DNA of 64,000 nucleotides from Methylacidimicrobium sp. AP8 (GTDB taxonomy: Bacteria > Verrucomicrobiota > Verrucomicrobiia > Methylacidiphilales > Methylacidiphilaceae). The notes beneath the pieces were generated by a model, which worked only from the letters and a program-made list of their open reading frames with translations, was not told where the DNA came from and did not search any database. The DNA lies in contig NZ_LR797830.1 of the NCBI RefSeq assembly GCF_903064525.1, positions 1,984,001-2,048,000 on the forward strand, written 5' to 3'. Numbering within the stretch: position 1 is the first letter of the stretch; the number at the start of each line of letters is the position of its first letter. Positions 35,685 to 44,226 of this stretch are shown piece after piece. Position numbers and translations under genes: made by a program.

Positions 35685-38396
35685 ATGGATTATCGCGACA
35701 CAGTTCTTCTCCCGCGCACTTCCTTCCCGATGCGCGCGGAGCTGCCCAAACGGGAGCCGCTCCTTCTCGAACGGTGGCGGCGGGAGCGACTTTATGAGCA
35801 GATCCTTGAAGCTCGCAGCTCGGGCCCCCGATTCATTCTGCACGACGGTCCGCCGTTCGCGAACGGGGACGCCCACCTCGGCCATGCCCTCAATAAGACG
35901 CTCAAGGACTTAGTGCTCAAGTCCCGGAACATGATGGGCTTTTTCGCCCCCTATGTTCCCGGCTGGGACTGCCACGGTCTGCCCATTGAAGCCAAGGTGA
36001 TGGCGGACCTCCCGCCCGAAGGGCGAGATCCGGTGCGGGTCCGGCAGCGATGCGCCGCCTATGCGCTTCACTACATCGCCGTCCAGCGCGAGCAGTTCGA
36101 ACGGCTCGGCATCTTCGGAGACTGGCAACGGCCCTACCGCACCATGGATCCGCCCTACGAGGCGGAAGTCCTGCTTGTCTTCGCCGACCTTGTGGAGAAG
36201 GGATTGGTCGTCGAAGGGCTCCGGCCGGTGTTCTGGAGCACCGGCTGCCGCACGGCTCTGGCGGAAGCCGAGGTGGAATACCATCCGCGAACCGATCCGG
36301 CGATTGAAGTTGCTTTTCCTCTCCTGCCGGAAAGCTGCCGGGAGCGCGGCCTTCCGGAGGACACCGTGCTCCTGATCTGGACGACAACCCCCTGGACCTT
36401 ACCCGCCAACCTGGCCGTCGCGGTGCATCCCGGCCTCCCGTACGCCCTATACGCCGTCGGCGGCCGCCATATCCTCGTGGCCGAAGGGAGGGCAGAGGTT
36501 CTTCCGGGCTTCCGGGAAGCGCCCGCGGTGCGCCGCTTCGCGCTCGGCGAGCAGCTCTGCGGGCTTCGCTATCGCCATCCACTTTTGCCGCGCACCGGTT
36601 CGGTGTACGCCGCCGATTTCGTGACGGGGGAGAGCGGCACCGGCTTGGTACACATCGCGCCCGGCCATGGAATGGAAGACTATCTGCTTGGCCAAGAGCA
36701 CGGGCTCCCCCCGCTCTCACCGGTCGACGACGACGGGCGGTTCACGGAAGAGTGCGGGATTCCGGAGCTGGTGGGCCTCACCGTCTGGGAGGGCAATCCC
36801 CGGATTATCGCCCGGCTCCGAGCTGAAGGGCTGCTCTGGTCCGAGCACGCCTACGTCCACGACTACCCGCACTGCTGGCGGTCGAAGACCCCGATCCTCT
36901 TTCGCTCGGTCCGGCAGTGGTTCATCCGCGTCGAGGCGTTTCAGGCGGAGGCTTTGCGTCGGATCGACGAGGTTGAGTGGATTCCTAACCGGGCGCGCAA
37001 TCGCATCCGGAGCGCGGTCGAAAGCCGTAGGGACTGGTGCATCTCCCGGCAGCGCTCGTGGGGCATCCCCCTTCCGGTGTTCTACCGGGAGGACGGGAGC
37101 GCGGTCCTCAATCCGGGGGCGATCCGTAAGCTGGCGCGTGTGGTAGCCCGGAGCGGCACTGACCTATGGTATATGACCGACGACGCGAGCCTCGCCCGGC
37201 TGCTCGATCTGCCCGCCGGCCTCCGGAAAGGAACCGACACGCTCGACGTCTGGATCGACTCCGGATGCAGCCACGCCGCGGTTCTCGCCCCGCGCGGGGA
37301 GTTCCCGGCCGATCTTTACTTGGAGGGGAGCGACCAGCATCGCGGCTGGTTTCAATCCTCCCTTTTGCTTTCGGTGGCTCGAACCGGAAAGGCTCCCTAC
37401 CGGACCGTCCTGACTAACGGCTTCGTCCTGGATCTCGACGGGCGCAAGCTTTCGAAGATGTCGGGGGCACGCGGCCTCTCCGACTTTGTCGCCCAATACG
37501 GGGCGGACATCCTGCGGCTCTGGGTGGCAAGCCAGGACTACCGGGATGACGTGCCGTTTTCCCAAGAGATCCTTGCCCGCATCTCCGACGCCTACCGGCT
37601 CTTGCGGAATGCGTTTCGCATCCTCCTCGCCAACCTGCACGACTTCGATGCTTCCCTAAGCCGAGTCGATGAAGCGGACTTCCCGGAACTCGACCGATAC
37701 ATGGCCGATCGGCTACGCAGCCTTGTTCGGACGGTTCTCGATGCCTATCGGCGCTACGACTTCCCGACCGTCTATCACGCACTCACTCGATTCTGCTCGA
37801 CCGAGCTTTCCGCGTTTTACATCGACGTGCTCAAGGATCGGCTCTACTGCGACCCCGCCGACGGCGCAGCCCGCCGCGCATCGCAAACCCTCCTCTACCG
37901 GATGGCGGAAAGCCTCTTCCGGCTCGCCGCACCTCTGATCCCGTTCACAGCCGAGGAAGCCTGGCAATCATTGGGAAAGACCCGGTCGGTCCACTTGGAG
38001 CTTTTCCCGGAGGAGGAAGCCGCCAAGAACGATCCCGCCTTCTCGGATCGCTGGGCACGCCTCCTCGAGCTTCGGTCCCGGGTGAACGAGGCGTTGGAGA
38101 GCAGCCGCCGGGCCAAGGAAATCGGCAAATCCTTGGAGGCGGAGGTCGAAATCCAGACCCCGCACTTCGTTCCATCCGACGCCGGACTTCTCGCCGAGGT
38201 CTTTCTCGTCTCCCGGGTGCGCATCTTCCCATCCGAAGCGACGGAAATCCGGGTGCGACGCGCCTCCGGCAGACAGTGTGCCCGGTGCTGGAAATTTTCC
38301 GAAGAGGTCGGGCAAACCGATCCGGCCCACCCGGCTCTCTGCCCGCGCTGCGCCGCGGTGGTTCGGGCACAGGGGCAGCCGGTTAGGACAAGCTAA
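35685..38396 (+). CDS. ileS: Isoleucine--tRNA ligase
   Basis: This is a class I synthetase of 903 residues. The HIGH-type motif is HLGH at 64-67 (PFANGDAHLGHALNK). The CP1 editing domain holds VWTTTPWTLP-like IWTTTPWTLPAN. The KMSKS-type loop reads KLSKM (DGRKLSKMSGARGL), an atypical form. The C-terminal zinc knuckle CARCWKFSEEVG and CPRC is present. ATG 35685 lies five bases after pheS, so the two synthetases form a unit. The 3' end overlaps the convergent L,D-transpeptidase gene by four bases. Confidence 0.95.
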   Translation: MDYRDTVLLPRTSFPMRAELPKREPLLLERWRRERLYEQILEARSSGPRFILHDGPPFANGDAHLGHALNKTLKDLVLKSRNMMGFFAPYVPGWDCHGLPIEAKVMADLPPEGRDPVRVRQRCAAYALHYIAVQREQFERLGIFGDWQRPYRTMDPPYEAEVLLVFADLVEKGLVVEGLRPVFWSTGCRTALAEAEVEYHPRTDPAIEVAFPLLPESCRERGLPEDTVLLIWTTTPWTLPANLAVAVHPGLPYALYAVGGRHILVAEGRAEVLPGFREAPAVRRFALGEQLCGLRYRHPLLPRTGSVYAADFVTGESGTGLVHIAPGHGMEDYLLGQEHGLPPLSPVDDDGRFTEECGIPELVGLTVWEGNPRIIARLRAEGLLWSEHAYVHDYPHCWRSKTPILFRSVRQWFIRVEAFQAEALRRIDEVEWIPNRARNRIRSAVESRRDWCISRQRSWGIPLPVFYREDGSAVLNPGAIRKLARVVARSGTDLWYMTDDASLARLLDLPAGLRKGTDTLDVWIDSGCSHAAVLAPRGEFPADLYLEGSDQHRGWFQSSLLLSVARTGKAPYRTVLTNGFVLDLDGRKLSKMSGARGLSDFVAQYGADILRLWVASQDYRDDVPFSQEILARISDAYRLLRNAFRILLANLHDFDASLSRVDEADFPELDRYMADRLRSLVRTVLDAYRRYDFPTVYHALTRFCSTELSAFYIDVLKDRLYCDPADGAARRASQTLLYRMAESLFRLAAPLIPFTAEEAWQSLGKTRSVHLELFPEEEAAKNDPAFSDRWARLLELRSRVNEALESSRRAKEIGKSLEAEVEIQTPHFVPSDAGLLAEVFLVSRVRIFPSEATEIRVRRASGRQCARCWKFSEEVGQTDPAHPALCPRCAAVVRAQGQPVRTS

Positions 38397-39127
38397 TCCC
38401 AGGTCCGGGAAAAGACCGCTTCGGAAATCAGGAAGTCGTTCGGGGGATCCGGCAGGCGCGAGTCGTCGAACCGAGGAATCTGCCGACCGATCGTCTGGTC
38501 TTCCGGCTGGCTTGGGCGGATCTGGACCGGGGTCCCCACATCTACCAGCCGGTAGAACTCGCGGGCGGCCGAGCCGTGCAAGCGCAAGCATCCGTGCGTA
38601 TGCGGTTGCGGCCAGACATATCCCTCATGAAACCCATATCCCGGCAGGAACTCCACCCAGTAGGGCATCGGATAGCCGACATAGCGCCAGCCCGGCCCGG
38701 GACTTCTCCCCCCTTCGGTGGCGATGATGCGGCCGCCGTTGACCCAGAACCCGTAGGAGCCCGATCGTTTGCGCTCGAGCTTCCGCTCCACCCGATACGT
38801 TCCGGTCGGGGTCGGATGACCGGGCTTCCCTACGTTGGTGGCTGCGGCCCAGATGACACGTCCGCCGTCAAGAACGTAGACCGACTGGCTTTGGAGCGAG
38901 ACCTTGACAACCCGGTCCGGCGGAACCGGCCCGGACGGAACGTTTCCCCAAAAGGTGCGGCCGCTTCGGCCGGCGGCGATCGAATTGCTGGGCCCCGCGC
39001 AAGCAGGCAAAAGGATCAAGCACGCCGGCAGGAGAAGGAGAAGGTTGGCGAAGAAACCCCGTGGCGGAGGAAGCAGGCGGTTCTTCCCGCAAAAGGAGGA
39101 CAACATGCCGGATGCCGATCCTAGCAT
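38393..39127 (-). CDS. L,D-transpeptidase (YkuD domain), probable lipoprotein
   Basis: This envelope enzyme forms 3-3 peptidoglycan crosslinks or anchors proteins. The N-terminus has a hydrophobic segment ending LLPACAG, a lipobox-like site (ANLLLLLPACLILLPACAG). The YkuD domain starts at VKVSLQSQSVYVLDGG, and the catalytic motif HTHGCLRLH supplies Cys and His. Three in-frame starts exist: GTG 39139, ATG 39127 and ATG 39106. I list 39127, but 39106, nearer the signal segment, is equally possible. tRNA-Cys lies about 40 bases upstream on the same strand. Confidence 0.85.
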   Translation of the reverse strand: MLGSASGMLSSFCGKNRLLPPPRGFFANLLLLLPACLILLPACAGPSNSIAAGRSGRTFWGNVPSGPVPPDRVVKVSLQSQSVYVLDGGRVIWAAATNVGKPGHPTPTGTYRVERKLERKRSGSYGFWVNGGRIIATEGGRSPGPGWRYVGYPMPYWVEFLPGYGFHEGYVWPQPHTHGCLRLHGSAAREFYRLVDVGTPVQIRPSQPEDQTIGRQIPRFDDSRLPDPPNDFLISEAVFSRTWD

Positions 39128-39167
39128 TTGCCGAGCCACCGGACCGTGTCAAGCCCGCGAATCGGGG

Positions 39168-39239
39168 AGGCGGGGGTGGGAATCGAACCCACGCATAGGG
39201 CTTTTGCAGAGCCCGGCCTTACCACTTGGCTACCCCGCC
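39168..39239 (-). tRNA. tRNA-Cys (GCA)
   Basis: The minus strand folds as a full cloverleaf: acceptor stem GGCGGGG/CCCCGCC, anticodon stem GGGCT/AGCCC with loop CTGCAAA (anticodon GCA), and a T arm with GGTTCGATTCC. The discriminator is U73, as expected for tRNA-Cys. The 3' CCA is not encoded. Length is 72 including the discriminator. Confidence 0.95.
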
Positions 39240-39288
39240 GGCGATCCGGGCACCGGCTCCGGCCCGGGCAACGGACAACCTACGGGCT

Positions 39289-39972
39289 CTACCGAGGATC
39301 GGCAAACAGGAATTCAAAGTCGCGCAGGTACTCGGCGAAGATCTCGTTGCCGTACATCACCCGGGCGGTCTGCAGCAGGTCCTTCTCATCCCTGGGCTCC
39401 CGCGGGCGGGCGCGGAAAAGTGCCGCTTTCCCGAAATAGTAGGCCGGATTGGTTTCGTCGAAAGGGCTCAAGCGCGCGAGAAGACGCTCGGCCGCGCCCG
39501 AGTTGCCCAGCATGACTTGGCAGTAGAGCATCTTGAGGATGAGATCCTTGTCGTCCGGCTCCCGCAGCAGAGCCTCGTTGTAGAGGCGAAAAGCTTCGGC
39601 GAATCTCCGCTGAGCGAAGGCCAAGTCCCCGGATGCCCGAAGCGCGGGGCCGAACTGCGGGTTCCGTCGCAGGGCCTCCCGGAGATCGGCCTGCGCCTTT
39701 TCATACTCTTTTTTTTGGATCCGGATTCTCGCCATGAGCACCAGCCCTTGCGGGTCGTCCGGATCGATTCGCCGCGCGCGGTCGACCGCCTCCTCGGCCG
39801 CCCGCCAATCTTTTCGATGAAAGGCGACGAGAGCGTCCTGATAGGCCTGAGCGAAGAGCGCCTTCTTCTCCTCGGATGCGGCGCGGACCGACGGCACTAC
39901 CAGAACGATCAACCCCGCGGCCAGGAGGGCGACCCGCGGACCGCCCAAAAAAAAGAAAGAGGGGCCTCTCAT
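39289..39972 (-). CDS. Exported tetratricopeptide-repeat protein
   Basis: This 227-residue protein has a signal peptide (FFFLGGPRVALLAAGLIVLVVPSVRAAS) and at least three TPR units. Examples are QDALVAFHRKDWRAAEEAVDRARRIDPDDP, ARIRIQKKEYEKAQADLREALRRNPQF and GDLAFAQRRFAEAFRLYNEALLREPDD. It is probably a periplasmic scaffold with no specific known role. ATG 39972 overlaps the pgl stop as ATGA; the frame upstream is the pgl overlap. It is the third gene of the zwf-pgl unit. Confidence 0.75.
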   Translation of the reverse strand: MRGPSFFFLGGPRVALLAAGLIVLVVPSVRAASEEKKALFAQAYQDALVAFHRKDWRAAEEAVDRARRIDPDDPQGLVLMARIRIQKKEYEKAQADLREALRRNPQFGPALRASGDLAFAQRRFAEAFRLYNEALLREPDDKDLILKMLYCQVMLGNSGAAERLLARLSPFDETNPAYYFGKAALFRARPREPRDEKDLLQTARVMYGNEIFAEYLRDFEFLFADPR

Positions 39973-40649
39973 CCGTTGGGAACCCAATAGAGCCGTTGGC
40001 TGGCGGCCCGGATACGCGCCGCGGGGATACTGGAATCGGAGGCCAAGAGGCGCTCGACAACCTTCGCCTTGGCGCCTCCGGTGACGAGAAACCATACCGA
40101 GCGGGCCGCGTCCAGACAGGGATAGGTGAGGGTCAGCCGGAGCGGCCCCCCACCCGGATGTGGATTCGCCACGGCGTATGCCCTGCGCTCCTCCAACGCC
40201 GCGCTTCCGGGAAAGAGCGACGCGGTATGTCCGTCCTCGCCGAGACCCAGGAGGACCAGATCGAAGGCGGGAGGATCGCCAAGGGCCTCCCGCAATGCCT
40301 TGTCGTAAAGTCTCGCCGCTTCCTCCGGATCCTCCGAAGCGTGCCAGCTTCGCAACCGGAGGCGGTCACCGGGCCCCGCACCCAGGGTTCTCCGGATCAT
40401 GCCTTCGTTGCTTTGCGGATCCGTGACCGGAACCCAGCGCTCGTCGCCGATCCACCAGTCGATCGCCTCCCAAGGAAGGTCGAGCGTCGCCCAACGCCGA
40501 TAAAGAGGTGCGGGAGTGCTCCCGCCGGAGAGCGCCACATGGAACGTCCTTCCGCTCTTTCGACTTTCGTCGACTCTGTCCTGGAAGTCGGCCGTCAGGC
40601 GGTGCAGCCATGCATCGGAATCCGGAAACGAAAAAACGGTTACCGCCAA
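39969..40649 (-). CDS. pgl: 6-phosphogluconolactonase
   Basis: Pgl hydrolyses 6-phosphogluconolactone made by the neighbouring Zwf. DevB-type landmarks are HVALSGGSTPAPLYRRW, WWIGDERWVP, SNEGMIRRTL and LLGLGEDGHTASLFPG. The frame is open far into zwf, but the family homology starts around VTVFSFPDSDAW. The only suitable start is TTG at 40649, four bases after the zwf stop, giving 226 residues. It overlaps the TPR gene as ATGA. Confidence 0.9.
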   Translation of the reverse strand: MAVTVFSFPDSDAWLHRLTADFQDRVDESRKSGRTFHVALSGGSTPAPLYRRWATLDLPWEAIDWWIGDERWVPVTDPQSNEGMIRRTLGAGPGDRLRLRSWHASEDPEEAARLYDKALREALGDPPAFDLVLLGLGEDGHTASLFPGSAALEERRAYAVANPHPGGGPLRLTLTYPCLDAARSVWFLVTGGAKAKVVERLLASDSSIPAARIRAASQRLYWVPNG

Positions 40650-40653
40650 CGCG

Positions 40654-42210
40654 CTACTCCCGCAGCTCTTCCTCCTGCTCGCAGGGAGGATCTCCCCAGC
40701 GCCTTCCTTCCCGGCGCAAGAGCTCCTCGGCCTCCACCGGCCCCATCGAGCCGGGTGCATAGAGAGGCAGCCGGTCGAGATCCTCTTCGCGCCAGGCCGC
40801 CTGCACGGCATCGATGATTCGCCACGCCTGCTCGACCTCGTCGGATCGAGTGAAGAGGGTCGATTCTCCGTTCAAGGCGTCCAAGAGCAAGCGCTCGTAG
40901 GCTTCCGGGAAATAGTGGTCCTGGCGCCGGTAGTAGAAGTCCATCCGGGCTTCCTCGATGGCCGGCTGTCCCGGCACCTTGGTGTTGAAGATCATGTGGA
41001 TTCCCTCGATGGGCTGGATCCGGATCTTCAGCCAGTTGCGCGCGATGCGCTTGAGGTTGTGCGCAAAAAGCACGCAGGGGGCCCGGTGGAAGACGATGCA
41101 AATCTCCGTGTACTGGTGGCCTAGGGCCTTCCCGGTGCGGAGATAGAAGGGCACCCCTGACCAGCGCCAGTTATCGACCTCCAGCCGCAAGCAGACATAG
41201 GTCTCCACCAAGGAGCGGCGGGAGACCCGATCCTCCTCGCGGTACGGGCGCACCGTCTTCCCATTCAGGATGCCGGGCCCGTATTGGGCGCGCACACTGT
41301 TTCGCAGGACCTCCTCCGGGGTCGGGGTCGGGACCGACCGCAGCACCTTGACTTTTTCGTCCCGGATCGATTCGGCCTCCAAGGAGGCCGGCGGCTCCAT
41401 GGCGATCAAGGTGAACAGTTGCATCAGGTGGTTCTGCAACATGTCCCGGGACGCTCCGGCCGTCTCGTAATAGGCGCCGCGCGTTCCTATGGTCTGCGTT
41501 TCCGCGACGGTGATCTGCACATGATCAATGTATCGCCGGTCCCAAAGGGGCTCGAAGATCGAGTTGGCGAATCGGAAATAAAGGAGATTTTGAACGTTCT
41601 CCTTTCCAAGATAATGGTCGATGCGGAAGATGCACGGCTCGGGAAAGTACTGGTGTAGAATCTGATTGAGCGCCCTCGCCGACGGAAGATCGGTCCCGAA
41701 GGGCTTTTCCACGATCAGCCGCCGGTAACCGCCGGTACCCTCCCGTGCATCCAGCCCGGCCTTGCCGAGATTCTCGGCGACGATCGGGAAAAAATTGGGT
41801 GCGGTGGCCAGATAATAAAGATGGTTCCGCCCGAAAGCGGCCGCCTCGGGTAGGGTCCGCAGCCGTTCCGCCAGCCTGACATAGTCCTCGGGATTCGCCA
41901 GGTCTCCCTTTTGGTAGTAGATATGCGGCTCCAGGGACGCCCAGACCGCATTGTCGATCGGATGGGTGTGGGAGTGGTCTTCCAGCGCCTGGCGTAGCCC
42001 CTCTCTAAACTGCGGCTCGGATTGGTCGCGCCTTGCGAATCCCACGATCGCCATCCCTTCCGGGAGATGGCCGTTTTTCTGCAAGTGGTAAAAGGCAGGC
42101 AGGATCTTCCGGTGCGTGAGATCGCCGGATGCTCCGAAAATCACGACGGCCGCCGGTGCAACCTTGCCTCCGATCATGTGTCCGAGCCCGGCAGTCTGGC
42201 GAGTCGTCAT
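40654..42210 (-). CDS. zwf: Glucose-6-phosphate 1-dehydrogenase
   Basis: Zwf oxidises glucose 6-phosphate with NAD(P)+ in the first step of the oxidative pentose phosphate or Entner-Doudoroff route. The dinucleotide motif is GASGDLTHRKI near residue 26. The active-site signature RIDHYLGKE and the substrate region KPFGTDL are intact. Length 518 is normal. ATG 42210 has a GGGGGAG run directly upstream. It leads the zwf-pgl-TPR operon. Confidence 0.95.
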   Translation of the reverse strand: MTTRQTAGLGHMIGGKVAPAAVVIFGASGDLTHRKILPAFYHLQKNGHLPEGMAIVGFARRDQSEPQFREGLRQALEDHSHTHPIDNAVWASLEPHIYYQKGDLANPEDYVRLAERLRTLPEAAAFGRNHLYYLATAPNFFPIVAENLGKAGLDAREGTGGYRRLIVEKPFGTDLPSARALNQILHQYFPEPCIFRIDHYLGKENVQNLLYFRFANSIFEPLWDRRYIDHVQITVAETQTIGTRGAYYETAGASRDMLQNHLMQLFTLIAMEPPASLEAESIRDEKVKVLRSVPTPTPEEVLRNSVRAQYGPGILNGKTVRPYREEDRVSRRSLVETYVCLRLEVDNWRWSGVPFYLRTGKALGHQYTEICIVFHRAPCVLFAHNLKRIARNWLKIRIQPIEGIHMIFNTKVPGQPAIEEARMDFYYRRQDHYFPEAYERLLLDALNGESTLFTRSDEVEQAWRIIDAVQAAWREEDLDRLPLYAPGSMGPVEAEELLRREGRRWGDPPCEQEEELRE

Positions 42211-42275
42211 CTCCCCCGAATCCGCATTTCTTTCTTAATAAGAGCAGAATACTGCCGCTCCCGCCTCCGTGTCGA

Positions 42276-42305
42276 GCGGCCGCCGTCGTTCCCGGCGGCG
42301 GCCGC
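42276..42305 (-). terminator. Strong GC hairpin after the DUF420 gene
   Basis: A perfect 10-base stem (GCGGCCGCCG with CGGCGGCCGC) and a 10-base loop lies directly behind the DUF420 stop on the minus strand, at the end of a six-gene unit. No T tract follows, so it may be a Rho-linked or processing hairpin rather than a classic intrinsic terminator. Confidence 0.4.
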
Positions 42306-42734
42306 CTATCCCGCAGGGGCACGAAACCAGTGGTAGAGCATGAAATATACGAGCACCCCGGTCACCGACACATACATCCACGACGGCCAAAGCAGACGGG
42401 TGAGCCGGGCGTGCGCGGCGAAGCGCCCTTTGGCGGCAAGATAGAGCGCCGCAAAAATGGCGGGAAGGTTCACGACCGCCAGAAACGTGTGGGATATCAG
42501 AACGCTGAAGTAGAGAGGACGTGACCAGTCATGCCGGGGGAAGGGCGTCGCTCCATGGATCGCATGATACACGAGGTAGCAGGCTAGGAAGACCATCGAG
42601 GTGACGAAAGCGGCGATCATGCACTTGCGATGCGCGGCGACCTGCCTACGCTTAATCGCGACGAAACCGGCGACGAGGAAGCAGGTCGTGATGCCGTTCA
42701 GACTGGCATTGACCGCGGGGAGATACGAAACCAC
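42306..42734 (-). CDS. DUF420 membrane protein
   Basis: This 142-residue protein has four predicted membrane helices. The DUF420 pattern is clear: LPAVNASLNGITTCFLVAGF, RRQVAAHRKCMIAAFVTSMV, YLVYHAIHGATPFPR, YFSVLISHTFLAVVNLP and YVSVTGVLVYFMLYHW. Family members are often encoded with SCO1 and haem-copper oxidase genes. The frame is open upstream through the SCO1 gene, but the only fitting start is GTG at 42734, two bases after the SCO1 stop. It is the last gene of its operon. Confidence 0.82.
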   Translation of the reverse strand: MVSYLPAVNASLNGITTCFLVAGFVAIKRRQVAAHRKCMIAAFVTSMVFLACYLVYHAIHGATPFPRHDWSRPLYFSVLISHTFLAVVNLPAIFAALYLAAKGRFAAHARLTRLLWPSWMYVSVTGVLVYFMLYHWFRAPAG

Positions 42735-42736
42735 GG

Positions 42737-43429
42737 CTATCTGGCTCCACCGCCAGTAGGGACCGGGCTCCTCTCCGGACCGGCTGTCGGCCGTTCCTCG
42801 AGCAGCGCCCGGATGTCCCGAGCGACACGCGCCGCCGTGGCCGGCCGCAAGCCGTCGTAATAGGCCCGAATCCGTCCCTCCTGATCGACCAGCGCAAACT
42901 GTGTCGAATGGAAAACCGGGCCTTCCTCGGCCGGGCGGTTGGGTGGGTTCTCTCCGACGGCCAAAGCGAAGCTCTCCGTGGCCAGCCGCCAAATCTCCTT
43001 GACCGTGCCCGTGAGGAAATACCACTTGGCTGGATCGGCACCATGGGCTTGCGCATAGCGTGCAAGCACCTCCGGTGTATCGACTCCCGGATCGACCGAA
43101 AACGAAACGAGGCGGACGTCCGGCAGCCCGGCGACGAGGTCCTGAATCTCTTTCATCCGGAGCGTCTCCGCCGGGCAAGGTCCGGGACACGAGGTGTAGA
43201 TGAAATCGGCCACCCACACTTTCCCGCGCAGGTCGCCCAAGGTGACCGTCTTCTTCGATTGGTCCGTCAGCGAAAACGTCTCGACCCGCCGCAGCACGGG
43301 CAGTCGCGCGGCTCCCTCCTTCCGATGGAAGAGCGCCTGATAGGTTAGCGTCAGGAAGAGGGAAAGGAGGACGACTGTCGCCAGTCCGAACGGAATCAGC
43401 CCGATCCGCCGCGTGCCCTTCTCGCTCAT
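42737..43429 (-). CDS. SCO1/SenC family copper chaperone for cytochrome oxidase
   Basis: This 230-residue, membrane-anchored thioredoxin-fold protein helps load copper into the CuA site of cytochrome c oxidase. One N-terminal helix (PFGLATVVLLSLFLTLTYQAL) is followed by the SCO domain with the copper motif CPGPC in YTSCPGPCPAE and the distal His in VFHSTQFALVD. ATG 43429 overlaps the ABC permease stop as ATGA. A redox/thiol role instead of copper insertion is possible for SenC-type members. Confidence 0.88.
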   Translation of the reverse strand: MSEKGTRRIGLIPFGLATVVLLSLFLTLTYQALFHRKEGAARLPVLRRVETFSLTDQSKKTVTLGDLRGKVWVADFIYTSCPGPCPAETLRMKEIQDLVAGLPDVRLVSFSVDPGVDTPEVLARYAQAHGADPAKWYFLTGTVKEIWRLATESFALAVGENPPNRPAEEGPVFHSTQFALVDQEGRIRAYYDGLRPATAARVARDIRALLEERPTAGPERSPVPTGGGAR

Positions 43430-44226
43430 GGATGCTTCACCCGGACCCGGTGGGTGATGACAACCGCCGCCATGGCCACCGCCGCCGTAAAGAAAAGGGT
43501 GATCGCGCCAAAGAGCCAAAGGGACGCGCGCGGCGGTCCCGGCCAAAGGGCGGCCCGCAAGAGCTCCAACCCGTAGTAGAGGGGGTTGGCATGAATGACC
43601 AGGCGCATCCAGCCGACCGAACCTTCCGGCGGAAAAAGCGCTCCGGAGAGAAGCCAGAGAGGCATCAGCAGCAGGTTCATCAGCGCGTGGTAACCCTGAA
43701 CCGAATCGAGCGGCCAGGCGAGCAGATATCCAAGGCCGGTCAACGCTAACCCCAAGAGGCAAAGAGTCACAACCGTCAGAGCGAAAGATCCCGGCGAAAA
43801 GTGAAGCCCCATGGGGAGCGCCAACATGTAGATCAGCAAGCACTGGAGAACGCTCAGAGTCATCCCTCCCAAAAGCTTCGCCGCCACCACGGCCGATCGC
43901 GGGACGGGAGCCACGAGCACCGCCTGCAAGAAACCTTCTCGACGGTCTTCGATCAGGGAGATGGTCGAGAAGATCGCGGTGAAGAGAACGACCAGGAGCA
44001 GCATCCCAGGAAAGAAATAGGAAAAGTAACCGCCGGAACCGGTCCCGCCGGTGCGAAAAGAGCTTCCGACTCCGGAACCGATCAGAAACCAGAAGACCAA
44101 GGGAGTTCCCAGCGCGCCCACGACCCGATTCTTCTGCCGGAGGAACCGCACGACCTCCCGGCTCCAGAGTGTATAGACCCCCAGCAGAAAGTCGCCGTAA
44201 GCGACGCTAGTCTTCCTTGGTTCCAT
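43426..44226 (-). CDS. ABC-2 type transporter permease
   Basis: This 266-residue protein has six predicted membrane segments. Landmarks are RFLRQKNRVVGALGTPLVFWFLIG, YFFPGMLLLVVLFTAIFS, SLIEDRREGFLQAVLVAPVPR and MNLLLMPLWLLSGALFP. The fold matches ABC-2 exporters (DrrB/NodJ/CcmB-like). It overlaps its ATPase gene by 20 bases and SCO1 by four. Given the SCO1 and DUF420 partners, a role tied to respiratory-complex assembly is suggested, but the cargo is unknown. Confidence 0.85.
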   Translation of the reverse strand: MEPRKTSVAYGDFLLGVYTLWSREVVRFLRQKNRVVGALGTPLVFWFLIGSGVGSSFRTGGTGSGGYFSYFFPGMLLLVVLFTAIFSTISLIEDRREGFLQAVLVAPVPRSAVVAAKLLGGMTLSVLQCLLIYMLALPMGLHFSPGSFALTVVTLCLLGLALTGLGYLLAWPLDSVQGYHALMNLLLMPLWLLSGALFPPEGSVGWMRLVIHANPLYYGLELLRAALWPGPPRASLWLFGAITLFFTAAVAMAAVVITHRVRVKHP

